NCBI GenBank assembly: GCA_002440125.1
Contig: DJRQ01000016.1
Span: forward strand, 1,748 to 33,165
Direction: 5' to 3'
Length of the DNA: 31,418 nucleotides
DNA from: Caryophanales bacterium UBA6356
Lineage (GTDB): Bacteria > Bacillota_I > Bacilli_A > RFN20 > CAG-826
Within the stretch, counting starts at the first letter, position 1, and every line of letters begins with the position of its first letter. Made by a program: the position numbers and the translations under genes. Positions 8,644 through 15,711 of this stretch are shown here, in pieces. The notes under the pieces are model-generated. The model was not told where the DNA came from, searched no databases, and worked only from the letters and a program-made list of their open reading frames with translations.

Positions 8644-9630
8644 ATGGGTCTTTTTGCATTTTTAAAAAGTAAATTCTCGAAGAAAGAAAAAAATGATGTT
8701 TCGGAGCGTTACGAACAAGGCTTAAAGAAATCGCGCGAGGCTTTCGCCAATAAGCTCGAAAACCTAAGCAAACGTTATGCCAAGGTGAATGCGGAATATT
8801 TCGAAGAACTCGAGCAAATCCTTATCGAAGCGGATGTCGGCGTTTCTTTGACCCTTCGCTTGGTGGAGAATCTTCTCAATAAATCCCAGAAAGAACATCT
8901 AGAGGACCCAAAAGCCATCAACGAAGAGCTTGTGGACATGATGTTTGTCGATTATGTTTCAAAAGGAGAGGGAATTACCAATGAAATTGAGTTTTCGAAA
9001 GGAAAACCCCTCGTTCTTTTAGTGGAGGGAGTCAATGGGGTTGGCAAGACCACATCCATCGCGAAACTCGCCTATCGATATATAAAACAAGGCAAGAAAG
9101 TTTTGCTTGTCGCAGCCGATACTTTTCGTGCTGGCGCGACCGAGCAACTGACCATTTGGTCCAAAAGACTTAACTGTCCTATCGTGACGGGGAAAGAGGG
9201 TGGCGATCCGGCAAGCGTTTGCTACGATGGCGCCGAATACGCAAAGAAGCACGATGTCGACCTTATGATTGTCGATACGGCTGGCAGACTCCAAAACAAA
9301 GCCAATCTCATGAATGAGCTTGGCAAAATGAAAAGAGTGTTATCCAAGGAAATACCAGGCGCTCCTCATGAAACATTCCTTATCATTGACGCGACGACTG
9401 GTCAAAATGGCGTATCTCAGGCCAAAGCCTTTAAAGAAGTAAGCGATATTACGGGCATTGTTATCACGAAAATGGATGGAACCTCCAAAGGCGGCATCAT
9501 TCTTTCCATTCGCGACGAGCTTGGCGTTCCGGTTCGCTTCATTGGTTTAGGGGAAAAGATGGAAGATTTGGAAGAGTTTGATTTGGACGAATACCTTAAT
9601 GGCTTGCTCTTAGGGGAAAAAGATGGATAA
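8644..9630 (+). CDS. ftsY: Signal recognition particle receptor FtsY
   Basis: A 328-residue GTPase that docks SRP-bound ribosomes at the membrane. The N-terminus has a hydrophobic-basic amphipathic stretch (MGLFAFLKSKFSKKEK) rather than the long acidic A domain of E. coli, as is common in Gram-positives. The NG domain shows the P-loop GVNGVGKTTSIAKLA (from about residue 129), the ADTFRAGATEQL motif, DTAGRLQNK and TKMDGTSKGG. The ribosome site is a modest AGAGG. It overlaps ylxM by eight bases (ATGGATAA). Its partner ffh follows ylxM, so both halves of the SRP targeting GTPase pair are co-expressed. Confidence 0.97.
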   Translation: MGLFAFLKSKFSKKEKNDVSERYEQGLKKSREAFANKLENLSKRYAKVNAEYFEELEQILIEADVGVSLTLRLVENLLNKSQKEHLEDPKAINEELVDMMFVDYVSKGEGITNEIEFSKGKPLVLLVEGVNGVGKTTSIAKLAYRYIKQGKKVLLVAADTFRAGATEQLTIWSKRLNCPIVTGKEGGDPASVCYDGAEYAKKHDVDLMIVDTAGRLQNKANLMNELGKMKRVLSKEIPGAPHETFLIIDATTGQNGVSQAKAFKEVSDITGIVITKMDGTSKGGIILSIRDELGVPVRFIGLGEKMEDLEEFDLDEYLNGLLLGEKDG

Positions 9631-9964
9631 AAAGGATCTTCTTTCCAATCGTGAGGAAGCAATCGCTCTTTTCGAGATATATAAGCCCCTTCTCTCCTTC
9701 GAAAGCGTTCGACGCTTCGAAGAATATTATTATGACGATCTTTCTTTGGCGGAGATTTGCGAGTTTGAAGACGTTTCTCGGAGCGCGATTCACGACGCTT
9801 TAAAAAAGACGTTAAAAAAGCTTTTCTTTTACGAAGACAAACTGGAAATATTAAAAAAACGGAAAAAAATAGCTAAATCCCTTTCGGATTACAAAAATGC
9901 CTCAGGGATGAACAAAGAGAATGCCTTAAAGAGATTATTGGAGGAATTAGAGAATGCCATTTGA
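9623..9964 (+). CDS. ylxM: YlxM-family helix-turn-helix protein
   Basis: A 113-residue protein, the usual YlxM size. YlxM is a small protein encoded next to ffh in most Gram-positives and has been linked to SRP function. A helix-turn-helix resembling sigma-70 region 4 is visible at about residues 48-72 (SLAEICEFEDVSRSAIHDALKK). A coiled, Lys-rich C-terminus follows. It overlaps ftsY by eight bases and ffh by eleven, so the three genes are tightly coupled. Identification rests on size, the helix-turn-helix and the ftsY-ffh context. Confidence 0.9.
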   Translation: MDKKDLLSNREEAIALFEIYKPLLSFESVRRFEEYYYDDLSLAEICEFEDVSRSAIHDALKKTLKKLFFYEDKLEILKKRKKIAKSLSDYKNASGMNKENALKRLLEELENAI

Positions 9965-11294
9965 ATCGTTAACCGATAAATTTAGCGCGCTCTTTAAAAA
10001 GATGCGCAAGGAAGATAGGCTTACCGAAGCCAATATGGCGGAAGCGCTTCGCGAGATCCGCATCGCTCTTTTAGAAAGCGATGTGAATTACAAGGTTGTG
10101 AAGGCCTTTACGGATGATGTGAAGGAAAAGGCCCTTGGGCACGACGTTCTTTTAAGCGTTAACCCTGGCGAGCAACTTACCAAGATTTGCCACGATGAAC
10201 TGGTGAATCTTTTGGGGAGTGAAGAGACTTCTCTTTCCCTTCCGAAAAATGGTTTAGGAATCATCATGCTTGTTGGTCTACAAGGCTCTGGCAAGACGAC
10301 GAGCGCTGGCAAATTGGCTTCCTTGCTCAAAACTAAGAACAACAAGAAAGTCTTGCTTGCAGGTCTTGACGTTTACCGTCCTGCTGCCATTGAACAACTT
10401 GGAACGATCGCTAAACAAATCGACGTGCCTTTCTTTGAAATGGGGACGAATGTGAATCCTGTCGAAGTCGCAAAGAAAGCCAAAGAGAGAGCCTTGGCCG
10501 AAGGCTTTGATGTTCTTATTCTCGATACGGCAGGACGCTTGCAGATTGATGAGCCCCTCATGGAGGAACTTAAGAACATCAACCACGAGGTTCACCCCGA
10601 TGAGGTTCTTTTGCTTGTCGATAGCATGGCTGGGCAAGATGCGGTGAATGTCGCGAATGCTTTCAATAAGGATCTACGTCTTACTGGCATTATTCTTTCC
10701 AAGCTTGATGGGGATGCAAAAGGTGGCGCTGCTTTATCTATCAAATACATGACGGGATTACCCATTAAGTTTGCTGGTGTTGGCGAAAAGCTCACGGATC
10801 TTACGCCTTTTTACCCAGAGCGAATGGCCGATCGCATCCTTGGCATGGGAGATATCGTTTCTTTGGTCGAAAAAGCCCAAGAAGTGATGGACGAAAAAGA
10901 AGCGAAGAAAGACGCTAAAAAGCTCCTTGATGGCGAGTTCACCTTGGAAGATATGCTCCGCCAAATGAAGATGGTCCAGAAGATGGGGAATCTTGGTTCG
11001 TTAGCGGCTTTGATACCAGGGATGCCAAAGCTCACCGATGAGCAAAAGGATAAAGCGAGGAAAGAGATGGTTTCTTTCGAAGCCATCGTGAACAGCATGA
11101 CTCCTTATGAAAGAAAGCACCCTGAAATCCTTAAATTCTCGCAAAAGAACAGAATCGCCAAAGGATGTGGCAAAACCAATGCCGATATTAACCGCGTCAT
11201 TCGTAAGTGGGAACAATCCAAGGAAATGATGAAGCAGATGAAGCGTTACTCCAAATCGGGGAAGATTCCACCTGGATTTGGTGGTGGTTTTTAA
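9954..11294 (+). CDS. ffh: Signal recognition particle protein Ffh
   Basis: A 446-residue SRP54 homologue that binds 4.5S RNA and signal sequences. The N domain (about 1-90) precedes the GTPase domain with P-loop GLQGSGKTTSAGKLA (from residue 108), DVYRPAAIEQL, DTAGRLQIDEPL and SKLDGDAKGGAAL. The methionine-rich M domain (about 300-446) has LRQMKMVQKMGNL and the RNA-binding helix-turn-helix, with the Gly/Phe-rich tail FGGGF. It starts within ylxM. In Bacillus the next genes on this strand are rpsP-khpA-rimM-trmD; here they point the other way and a shared terminator separates them. No SRP RNA gene was seen in the window. Confidence 0.97.
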   Translation: MPFESLTDKFSALFKKMRKEDRLTEANMAEALREIRIALLESDVNYKVVKAFTDDVKEKALGHDVLLSVNPGEQLTKICHDELVNLLGSEETSLSLPKNGLGIIMLVGLQGSGKTTSAGKLASLLKTKNNKKVLLAGLDVYRPAAIEQLGTIAKQIDVPFFEMGTNVNPVEVAKKAKERALAEGFDVLILDTAGRLQIDEPLMEELKNINHEVHPDEVLLLVDSMAGQDAVNVANAFNKDLRLTGIILSKLDGDAKGGAALSIKYMTGLPIKFAGVGEKLTDLTPFYPERMADRILGMGDIVSLVEKAQEVMDEKEAKKDAKKLLDGEFTLEDMLRQMKMVQKMGNLGSLAALIPGMPKLTDEQKDKARKEMVSFEAIVNSMTPYERKHPEILKFSQKNRIAKGCGKTNADINRVIRKWEQSKEMMKQMKRYSKSGKIPPGFGGGF

Positions 11295-11299
11295 AAAAA

Positions 11300-11325
11300 G
11301 AGAGGTTCCAACCTCTCATTTTTTT
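11300..11325. terminator. Bidirectional terminator between ffh and trmD
   Basis: A perfect eight-base stem, GAGAGGTT at 11300-11307 and AACCTCTC at 11310-11317, is flanked by seven A on the left and a T run on the right. It can therefore end transcription from ffh (plus) and from trmD (minus). The trmD stop codon at 11316-11318 overlaps its right arm. Confidence 0.85.
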
Positions 11326-12089
11326 ATGAATTTATGACCTTTTTCAAGAGCTTCTCTTTCCCAAGATGGGATAAACCCTTCCTCCTCTTCTAAGAGAAGC
11401 TTCCTATCGCTTTTGGAGAGAGAAAGCTTTTCAAAGAGGTCGGGGCGGTATTTCTTAGTTAAGGCAAGCGACTTTTTCCGCCGCCATTTTTTTATAGCCT
11501 CGTGGTTTCCAGAGTAGAGGATATCAGGAACCGTTTTGCCATCGTATTCATAAGGCTCGGTGTATTGAGGATATTCAAGCGTTTCATCGCTAAAAGACTC
11601 ATCGACCAAGGAATCTTTGGAGATGGCTCCTTCAAGGAGTCTTGTGACGCTATCGGTGACCGCCATCGCCGGTATCTCCCCACCCGTTAAGATATAGTCT
11701 CCTATGGATAAAAGCTCATCGACATAGTCGTTTACTCTTTCATCTATACCTTCGTAATGGCCGCAAATGAGGACAAGATGATTGAGTTTTGCGTATTCTT
11801 TTGCGATTTTTTGATTGTAAGTTTTTCCACGTGGTGAGAATAAAACAACATGAGAAGAAGGCGTTTTTACTTCTTTTAAGGCATCGACGATGGGTTGGCA
11901 TTTTTGAATGAGACCGGCCCCGCCGCCAATTGGAGGGGTGTCCGTCCTTCCGTATTTGTCTTTTGTGAAATCGCGGATTTGAAGAGGCTTTATATCGACA
12001 ATGCCTTTGGCAATGGCGCGACGAATGATGGAAGTGTTTAAAAAGCCATCGAACATTTCGGGAAAGAGAGTAAGGATCGTGATTTTCAT
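11316..12089 (-). CDS. trmD: tRNA (guanine-37-N1)-methyltransferase TrmD
   Basis: A 257-residue SAM-dependent enzyme that methylates G37 of tRNAs reading CNN and some other codons, which prevents frameshifting. The N-terminus is MKITILTLFPEMFDGFLNTSI. The trefoil-knot SAM-binding signature ICGHYEGIDERV and DYILTGGEIPAMAVTDSVTRL are present, as is SGNHEAIKKWRRK. It overlaps rimM by four bases (ATGA) and is the last gene of the minus-strand unit. The usual neighbour rplS lies on the other strand 1.3 kb away, beyond the whole inverted block. Confidence 0.97.
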   Translation of the reverse strand: MKITILTLFPEMFDGFLNTSIIRRAIAKGIVDIKPLQIRDFTKDKYGRTDTPPIGGGAGLIQKCQPIVDALKEVKTPSSHVVLFSPRGKTYNQKIAKEYAKLNHLVLICGHYEGIDERVNDYVDELLSIGDYILTGGEIPAMAVTDSVTRLLEGAISKDSLVDESFSDETLEYPQYTEPYEYDGKTVPDILYSGNHEAIKKWRRKKSLALTKKYRPDLFEKLSLSKSDRKLLLEEEEGFIPSWEREALEKGHKFIKK

Positions 12090-12604
12090 AGGAGACCTGG
12101 TATGACGTTGATTTTCATCTCTTTCTTCTTGATGTCCAAAGAGACGACGAATTTCTCGAAAAGGAAGGGGAAGGTGAAATTTTTTCCAGTTGGAGTGACT
12201 GCTTTAATGGTACTAATGGCGCTAAAACTTAAGACGTCTTTTATCTTGCCGATGTTTTCATCTGTTTTAGCATCGATGACGTTTATTCCGATGAGATCTT
12301 GCAAACGATAGTAGCCTTCTGGAAGAGGTGCTTCGTCGAGATACATTTCGATTTCGTTTCCATAGAAAGGAAGCGCATCTTCGATGGTGTCTATTCCTTC
12401 GAAACCGACAAAGAAATAATCCCCGCTGGGTCGGAAGCTTTTGAGAATCACCTCTTTCTCCTCCTCCGTTTTAAGGTTCTTCAAAAAGAAGTGACGGCCT
12501 ATTTTAAAACGAAGTTCGGGAAAGGAAGTCATGCTCTTCGCCCGTATTTCGCCTTTCAATCCGAAGGGTTTTTGAAGCGTTCCTACTGTGATTTTTTCTT
12601 TCAT
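12086..12604 (-). CDS. rimM: Ribosome maturation factor RimM
   Basis: A 172-residue 30S assembly factor that binds S19. The family N-terminus VGTLQKPFGLKGEIRAKS is visible, and the C-terminal PRC-barrel part begins near YYRLQDLIGINVIDA. The ATG fits the family start and no other start is available nearby. It has no Shine-Dalgarno site: the six T of a terminator-like hairpin run directly into the ATG. It overlaps trmD by four bases. Expression probably depends on read-through and ribosomes arriving from khpA; this is inferred. Confidence 0.94.
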   Translation of the reverse strand: MKEKITVGTLQKPFGLKGEIRAKSMTSFPELRFKIGRHFFLKNLKTEEEKEVILKSFRPSGDYFFVGFEGIDTIEDALPFYGNEIEMYLDEAPLPEGYYRLQDLIGINVIDAKTDENIGKIKDVLSFSAISTIKAVTPTGKNFTFPFLFEKFVVSLDIKKKEMKINVIPGLL

Positions 12605-12631
12605 AAAAAAGAACGCCGAGATTTACTCGGC
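12605..12631 (-). terminator. Intra-operon terminator between khpA and rimM
   Basis: Read on the minus strand, GCCGAG (12626-12631), loop TAAAT, and CTCGGC (12615-12620) form a six-base GC-rich stem. Then come GTTC and six T, which end exactly at the rimM ATG. The khpA stop codon TAA is in the loop. This looks like a partial terminator or an attenuator that terminating ribosomes could open. Confidence 0.6.
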
Positions 12632-12904
12632 GGCCTCTTTCTTGGATTCATCAAAGCTTTCGAACTTCAAATGAATGCGAATATTCGAGTTATCGGCTTT
12701 TCCAGCGATGCCGATGGCTTCGCGAAGAGCATTGGCGACAGAGCCGCGTTTGCCAATCAAACGAGCTGTATCTTTGTCTTCCGAAACAATGAGAAGAGTG
12801 ACGTCACGAGCGGTGCTTCCTGGAAGTTCGCGAATCATGATCGATTCGGGATTTTCAACAAGAGGATCGATAAGACCGTGAACAGCCTTCTCGTAGTCGA
12901 CCAT
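12623..12904 (-). CDS. khpA: KH-domain RNA-binding protein KhpA (YlqC type)
   Basis: A 93-residue protein consisting of one KH domain. The KH loop GKRG lies in LIGKRGSVANALREAIGIAG at about residues 45-65. KhpA binds RNA, often with KhpB/Jag, and affects cell division and elongation in streptococci. The gene starts one base inside the rpsP stop codon and lies in its standard place between rpsP and rimM. ylqD, which follows in Bacillus, is missing. The C-terminus ends in an acidic ESFDESKKEAAE. Confidence 0.93.
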   Translation of the reverse strand: MVDYEKAVHGLIDPLVENPESIMIRELPGSTARDVTLLIVSEDKDTARLIGKRGSVANALREAIGIAGKADNSNIRIHLKFESFDESKKEAAE

Positions 12905-13185
12905 TATTTCGACTCCTTCTTGCCTTTGGATTCCGCGAACTTGGCCATGATGCCTTTGCGGTTAAACATCGCGCGAACAGAATCGCTTGGAGTGGCTCCT
13001 TGCTTGAGCCATTTGAGAGCGAGCTCTTCGTTGATGGTGGCGTTTTCTTCGCCATGTTCTGGATCGAAGATACCGATTTGCTCGATATAGCGTCCATCGC
13101 GGGACATGCGGGAATCGGCCGCAACGATACGATAGAAAGCATCTTTATGGCGACCGATGCGGGTCATACGGATTTTAACAGACAT
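12904..13185 (-). CDS. rpsP: 30S ribosomal protein S16
   Basis: A 93-residue protein with the S16 N-terminus MSVKIRMTRIGRHKDAFYRIVAADSR and the following GRYIEQIGIFDP, ALKWLKQGATPSDSVR. The start at 13185 has a good AAGGAGA ribosome site; an upstream in-frame opening to 13242 would run through the promoter and is rejected. It is the first gene of the minus-strand unit rpsP-khpA-rimM-trmD and has its own consensus promoter. The short Lys-rich tail AESKGKKESK is ordinary. Confidence 0.96.
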   Translation of the reverse strand: MSVKIRMTRIGRHKDAFYRIVAADSRMSRDGRYIEQIGIFDPEHGEENATINEELALKWLKQGATPSDSVRAMFNRKGIMAKFAESKGKKESK

Positions 13186-13213
13186 GATAATTCTCCTTGC
13201 CTTAAGCGGTACA

Positions 13214-13242
13214 AATATAAGGGATCTTTTTATCTCTGTCAA
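13214..13242 (-). promoter_or_regulatory. Consensus vegetative promoter of rpsP-khpA-rimM-trmD
   Basis: On the minus strand TTGACA (plus 13237-13242) and TATATT (plus 13214-13219) are separated by exactly 17 bases. This is the strongest promoter match in the window, and it predicts a leader of about 22 bases before rpsP. It gives the inverted block its own transcription. Confidence 0.85.
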
Positions 13243-13283
13243 GCAGAAATGCTTTACAGCTTATCCGTCTCCTTTTTTGGCCG

Positions 13284-13312
13284 TTGATTTTAGGCTTTAC
13301 CATAGGTATCAT
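13284..13312 (+). promoter_or_regulatory. Vegetative promoter of rplS
   Basis: TTGATT at 13284-13289 and TATCAT at 13307-13312 are 17 bases apart. The expected start is at 13317-13319. It is divergent from the rpsP promoter, about 40 bases away. Confidence 0.75.
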
Positions 13313-13316
13313 ACTT

Positions 13317-13395
13317 GGGCATGCTTTTGTGTGCCCTAAGCTCCGCCATCCATGCTGATGTGAACTTGGTGAAAGAATTTAAGGAGGAAATCAGC
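13317..13395 (+). promoter_or_regulatory. Structured 5' leader of rplS (candidate L19 autoregulatory leader)
   Basis: The leader opens with GGGCATGC at 13317-13324 and GTGTGCCC at 13329-13336, an eight-base stem with a TTTT loop and two G-U pairs, right at the predicted transcript start. A second, weaker pairing CATC/GATG lies near 13349-13362, and the AAGGAGG ribosome site is at 13381-13387. L19 leaders are described in low-GC Gram-positives. I cannot confirm that this one matches that family. Confidence 0.5.
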
Positions 13396-13797
13396 ATGAA
13401 CATGAATCTTGTTGAAGAAGTCACCGCTCGTCAAATCCGTTCCGACGTGCCTGCCTTCACAAGTGGCGACACTGTCAAAGTGTATGTGCGCATCGTCGAA
13501 AACAAAAAGGAACGTATCCAGGTTTATGAAGGCGTTGTTATCCAACGTCGTGGCCATGGCGTGAGCGAAACCTTCACCGTTCGCAAGATGTCCTATGGCG
13601 TCGGTGTGGAACGCGTCTTCCCAGTGAATAGTCCTTCGATTGCCAAGATCGAACTCGTCAAAGCGGGTCGCGTTCGTCGTGCTCGCATCCACTATATGCG
13701 TAAGCTTAGTGGCAAGGCTGCTCGTATCAAAGAAATCGAACGTAAAGCCGCTCCTTCCGAAGCTGCGCCAGTTGAAGCTGCTCCAGAAGCGAAGTAA
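13396..13797 (+). CDS. rplS: 50S ribosomal protein L19
   Basis: A 133-residue protein from ATG 13396, which has AAGGAGG eight bases upstream. The frame stays open to 13315, but that part is leader RNA. Family motifs include RSDVPAFTSGDTVKVYVRI, RIQVYEGVVIQRRGHG, RKMSYGVGVERVFPVNSP and RRARIHYMRKLSGKAARI. L19 sits at the subunit interface. The C-terminus carries an extra Ala/Pro/Glu tail (APSEAAPVEAAPEAK), like the tail on S2 in this window. A terminator follows, so rplS is a single-gene unit. Confidence 0.95.
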   Translation: MNMNLVEEVTARQIRSDVPAFTSGDTVKVYVRIVENKKERIQVYEGVVIQRRGHGVSETFTVRKMSYGVGVERVFPVNSPSIAKIELVKAGRVRRARIHYMRKLSGKAARIKEIERKAAPSEAAPVEAAPEAK

Positions 13798-13818
13798 GCT
13801 ACATAAAAAAGATATAGG

Positions 13819-13841
13819 AGGTGGGATTGCCCCACCTTTTT
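13819..13841 (+). terminator. Rho-independent terminator after rplS
   Basis: AGGTGGG at 13819-13825 pairs with CCCACCT at 13831-13837 around loop ATTGC, followed by a T run. Confidence 0.8.
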
Positions 13842-13876
13842 ATTTTGTCTATCAAGGTAAAAAGACACCTACTCCG

Positions 13877-13905
13877 TTGCTTAAAAGAGCCTCGACTTTT
13901 ATAAT
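13877..13905 (+). promoter_or_regulatory. Vegetative promoter of lepB, predicted leaderless
   Basis: TTGCTT at 13877-13882 and a perfect TATAAT at 13900-13905 are separated by 17 bases. Seven bases lie between the -10 box and the lepB ATG at 13913, so the transcript should begin at or one base before the start codon. Confidence 0.8.
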
Positions 13906-13912
13906 TTGCTTT

Positions 13913-14839
13913 ATGCAAAACGAAACGAAAGATGTTCTTAAGACATCTGGAGAACTAACGCCTTTAAGAAAAAATCGGAAGCCCAAAAGAAAACTTCCTC
14001 TTTCTTTGAGAATCGTTCTTAAGGTTTTAGGCGTCTCTCTTTTTAGCTTCTTGATGGGAATTAATGGGCAAATCATTTACAACTATGGCCGCTACGAGAA
14101 ATTCTATGTGAATGGAGAGTCGATGTATCCTACCTTGAATCGCTTTACCAGGGTGCAAGACGCAAAAGGAAGAGATGTCACCGACTCTTATAACGGCATC
14201 TATAACCTTGGCGATTTTGTTCGGCCTGGGTATTCGTACACTTGCGACTACGGACTCATGGACACGGGCGAAGAAGCGCTAAGGAATCTTTCTCGTTTTG
14301 ATTTAGTGGTCACGTATTATCCATCGGACATGGAGTTTGACGAAGGAAGCCAAAGCTATCGTCCTCGTGAAAAGGATGGCGTTATTTCCGCGGCGTTAAA
14401 AATCAAGAGAATCATCGGGCTTCCTGGCGAGACCATCAAGTTTGACGAGAATGGCGACCTTTTCGTTCACAAGAAAGAAAAAGATGATTTCGCCTATGTC
14501 GATCAGCCTTTTTTAAACCCCCAAGAAGATTGGGATGAAGAACTATGTCAATGGGCTCTCGAAGCAAAAAAGCAAACGACTCAATCCGTTCTGCATGGGA
14601 CTTCTTCTTCGCCGGCCGTTATCGGTGAAAACGAATATTTTTTGGTCGGTGACAATCGACAGCGAAACGGTTCCAAAGATTCTCGGGAGGTGGGATCGAT
14701 TCCAAGTTATTGTTTTGTCGGCAAAGCCATTGCCGTAACTGCCAAATGCCGTTATTCTGTTTCTGGAGATGGCCTATCTTCGTCGGAAACTCTTCTCTTG
14801 AATAGCGTTTTGATGCCTTGGGACATCCGATTTTTATGA
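13913..14839 (+). CDS. lepB: Type I signal peptidase
   Basis: A 308-residue membrane peptidase that removes signal peptides. A basic cytoplasmic N-terminus (about 1-42) precedes one membrane helix (about 43-60). The catalytic Ser is S70 in NGESMYPTL, and the catalytic Lys is K165 in KIKRIIGLPGE. The box-E motif VGDNRQRNGSKDSREVGSIP is near the C-terminus. The protein is longer than Bacillus SipS (about 184), with extra sequence between Ser and Lys (about 80-150) and after Lys. The frame is open far upstream into rplS, but ATG 13913 follows the rplS terminator and a consensus promoter. It has no ribosome site. It overlaps rbgA by four bases. Confidence 0.94.
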   Translation: MQNETKDVLKTSGELTPLRKNRKPKRKLPLSLRIVLKVLGVSLFSFLMGINGQIIYNYGRYEKFYVNGESMYPTLNRFTRVQDAKGRDVTDSYNGIYNLGDFVRPGYSYTCDYGLMDTGEEALRNLSRFDLVVTYYPSDMEFDEGSQSYRPREKDGVISAALKIKRIIGLPGETIKFDENGDLFVHKKEKDDFAYVDQPFLNPQEDWDEELCQWALEAKKQTTQSVLHGTSSSPAVIGENEYFLVGDNRQRNGSKDSREVGSIPSYCFVGKAIAVTAKCRYSVSGDGLSSSETLLLNSVLMPWDIRFL

Positions 14840-15711
14840 GCGACTTCGCGCAACAAAAAAACGTTCATTACTTTCCAGGCCATATGAAAAAGGCTTTGGT
14901 TGCTTTAATGCCACTCATTAAATGCTCCGATGTTGTGGTGGAAGTATGTGATGCTCGGATCCCTCTTTCTTCTAGAAACCCCCTTCTCAATCAGGCTGCG
15001 CTCTCTAACAAGCCTCGCTTGCTCCTTCTTTCAAAAACCGACAGGGCCGACCCTAGAATTACCGAAGAATGGTTGCATTTCTTTAACGAAAAAGGTCTTT
15101 TTTGCATTAGCGCAAACTTAAAGGGAGAACGTATTTTTAGCGTTCTCGATAAGGCTTTGATGCCGCTTGTTAAGAAAAAGCGCGAGAAGGAACAGAAATA
15201 CGGCATGAAAAAGCAACCGCTGCGCCTTTTGATTCTTGGAATCCCGAACGTGGGGAAGAGCACCCTCATCAATAATTTGGGAGGAAGGAAATTGGCGATC
15301 GTTGCAAATCGTCCTGGCGTTACTCGTGCTCCTCAATGGATCCGCCTTTCCGATTCTTACCTTCTTTTGGATACGCCAGGCATCTTGCCGATGAATTACG
15401 AAGACAAGGTGGTGGCGAAGCGTCTTGCAATGGTCGGCTCAATCAAAGAAGAAGTCTTGCCGATTCACGATTTAGCCGAAGAATTGCTTGGATTTTTGGA
15501 AAAAGAATATCCTTCTTCGCTTGAAAAGAGATATTTAATTTCTCTTTGCAAAAATGGCACATTTTCTGAATTCTTTAAAAAAATAGCCGCAAATCGTGGC
15601 TATTTGCTAGAAGGCGGCCAGGAAGATATCAATAAAGCTATGCTCGCTTTTTTGAAGGACTTCCAGAATGGCGAATTAGGCCCTTTGTCCTTGGAAAGGC
15701 CATTATGCTAG
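14836..15711 (+). CDS. rbgA: Ribosome biogenesis GTPase RbgA (YlqF)
   Basis: A 291-residue circularly permuted GTPase needed for late 50S assembly. The N-terminus NVHYFPGHMKKAL is typical. The G motifs come in permuted order: G4 LLLSKTD (about residue 62-68), then G1 GIPNVGKST (about 136-144), then G3 DTPGI (about 180). A C-terminal ANTAR-like helical region follows. The start is the ATG that overlaps the lepB stop (ATGA); an upstream TTG is rejected. It overlaps rnhB by seven bases. The rbgA-rnhB pair is conserved in Bacillus. Confidence 0.95.
   Translation: MSDFAQQKNVHYFPGHMKKALVALMPLIKCSDVVVEVCDARIPLSSRNPLLNQAALSNKPRLLLLSKTDRADPRITEEWLHFFNEKGLFCISANLKGERIFSVLDKALMPLVKKKREKEQKYGMKKQPLRLLILGIPNVGKSTLINNLGGRKLAIVANRPGVTRAPQWIRLSDSYLLLDTPGILPMNYEDKVVAKRLAMVGSIKEEVLPIHDLAEELLGFLEKEYPSSLEKRYLISLCKNGTFSEFFKKIAANRGYLLEGGQEDINKAMLAFLKDFQNGELGPLSLERPLC

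Noticed and set aside
12299..13090. A 263-codon plus-strand open frame opposite rimM, khpA and rpsP
   Set aside because: It is antisense to three well-supported genes, has no family likeness and no ribosome site; it is a shadow of their codon use.
13315..13395. N-terminal extension of L19 from an upstream in-frame ATG
   Set aside because: The stretch is the predicted leader RNA with a hairpin at its start; the inner ATG has a strong AAGGAGG and fits the family start.
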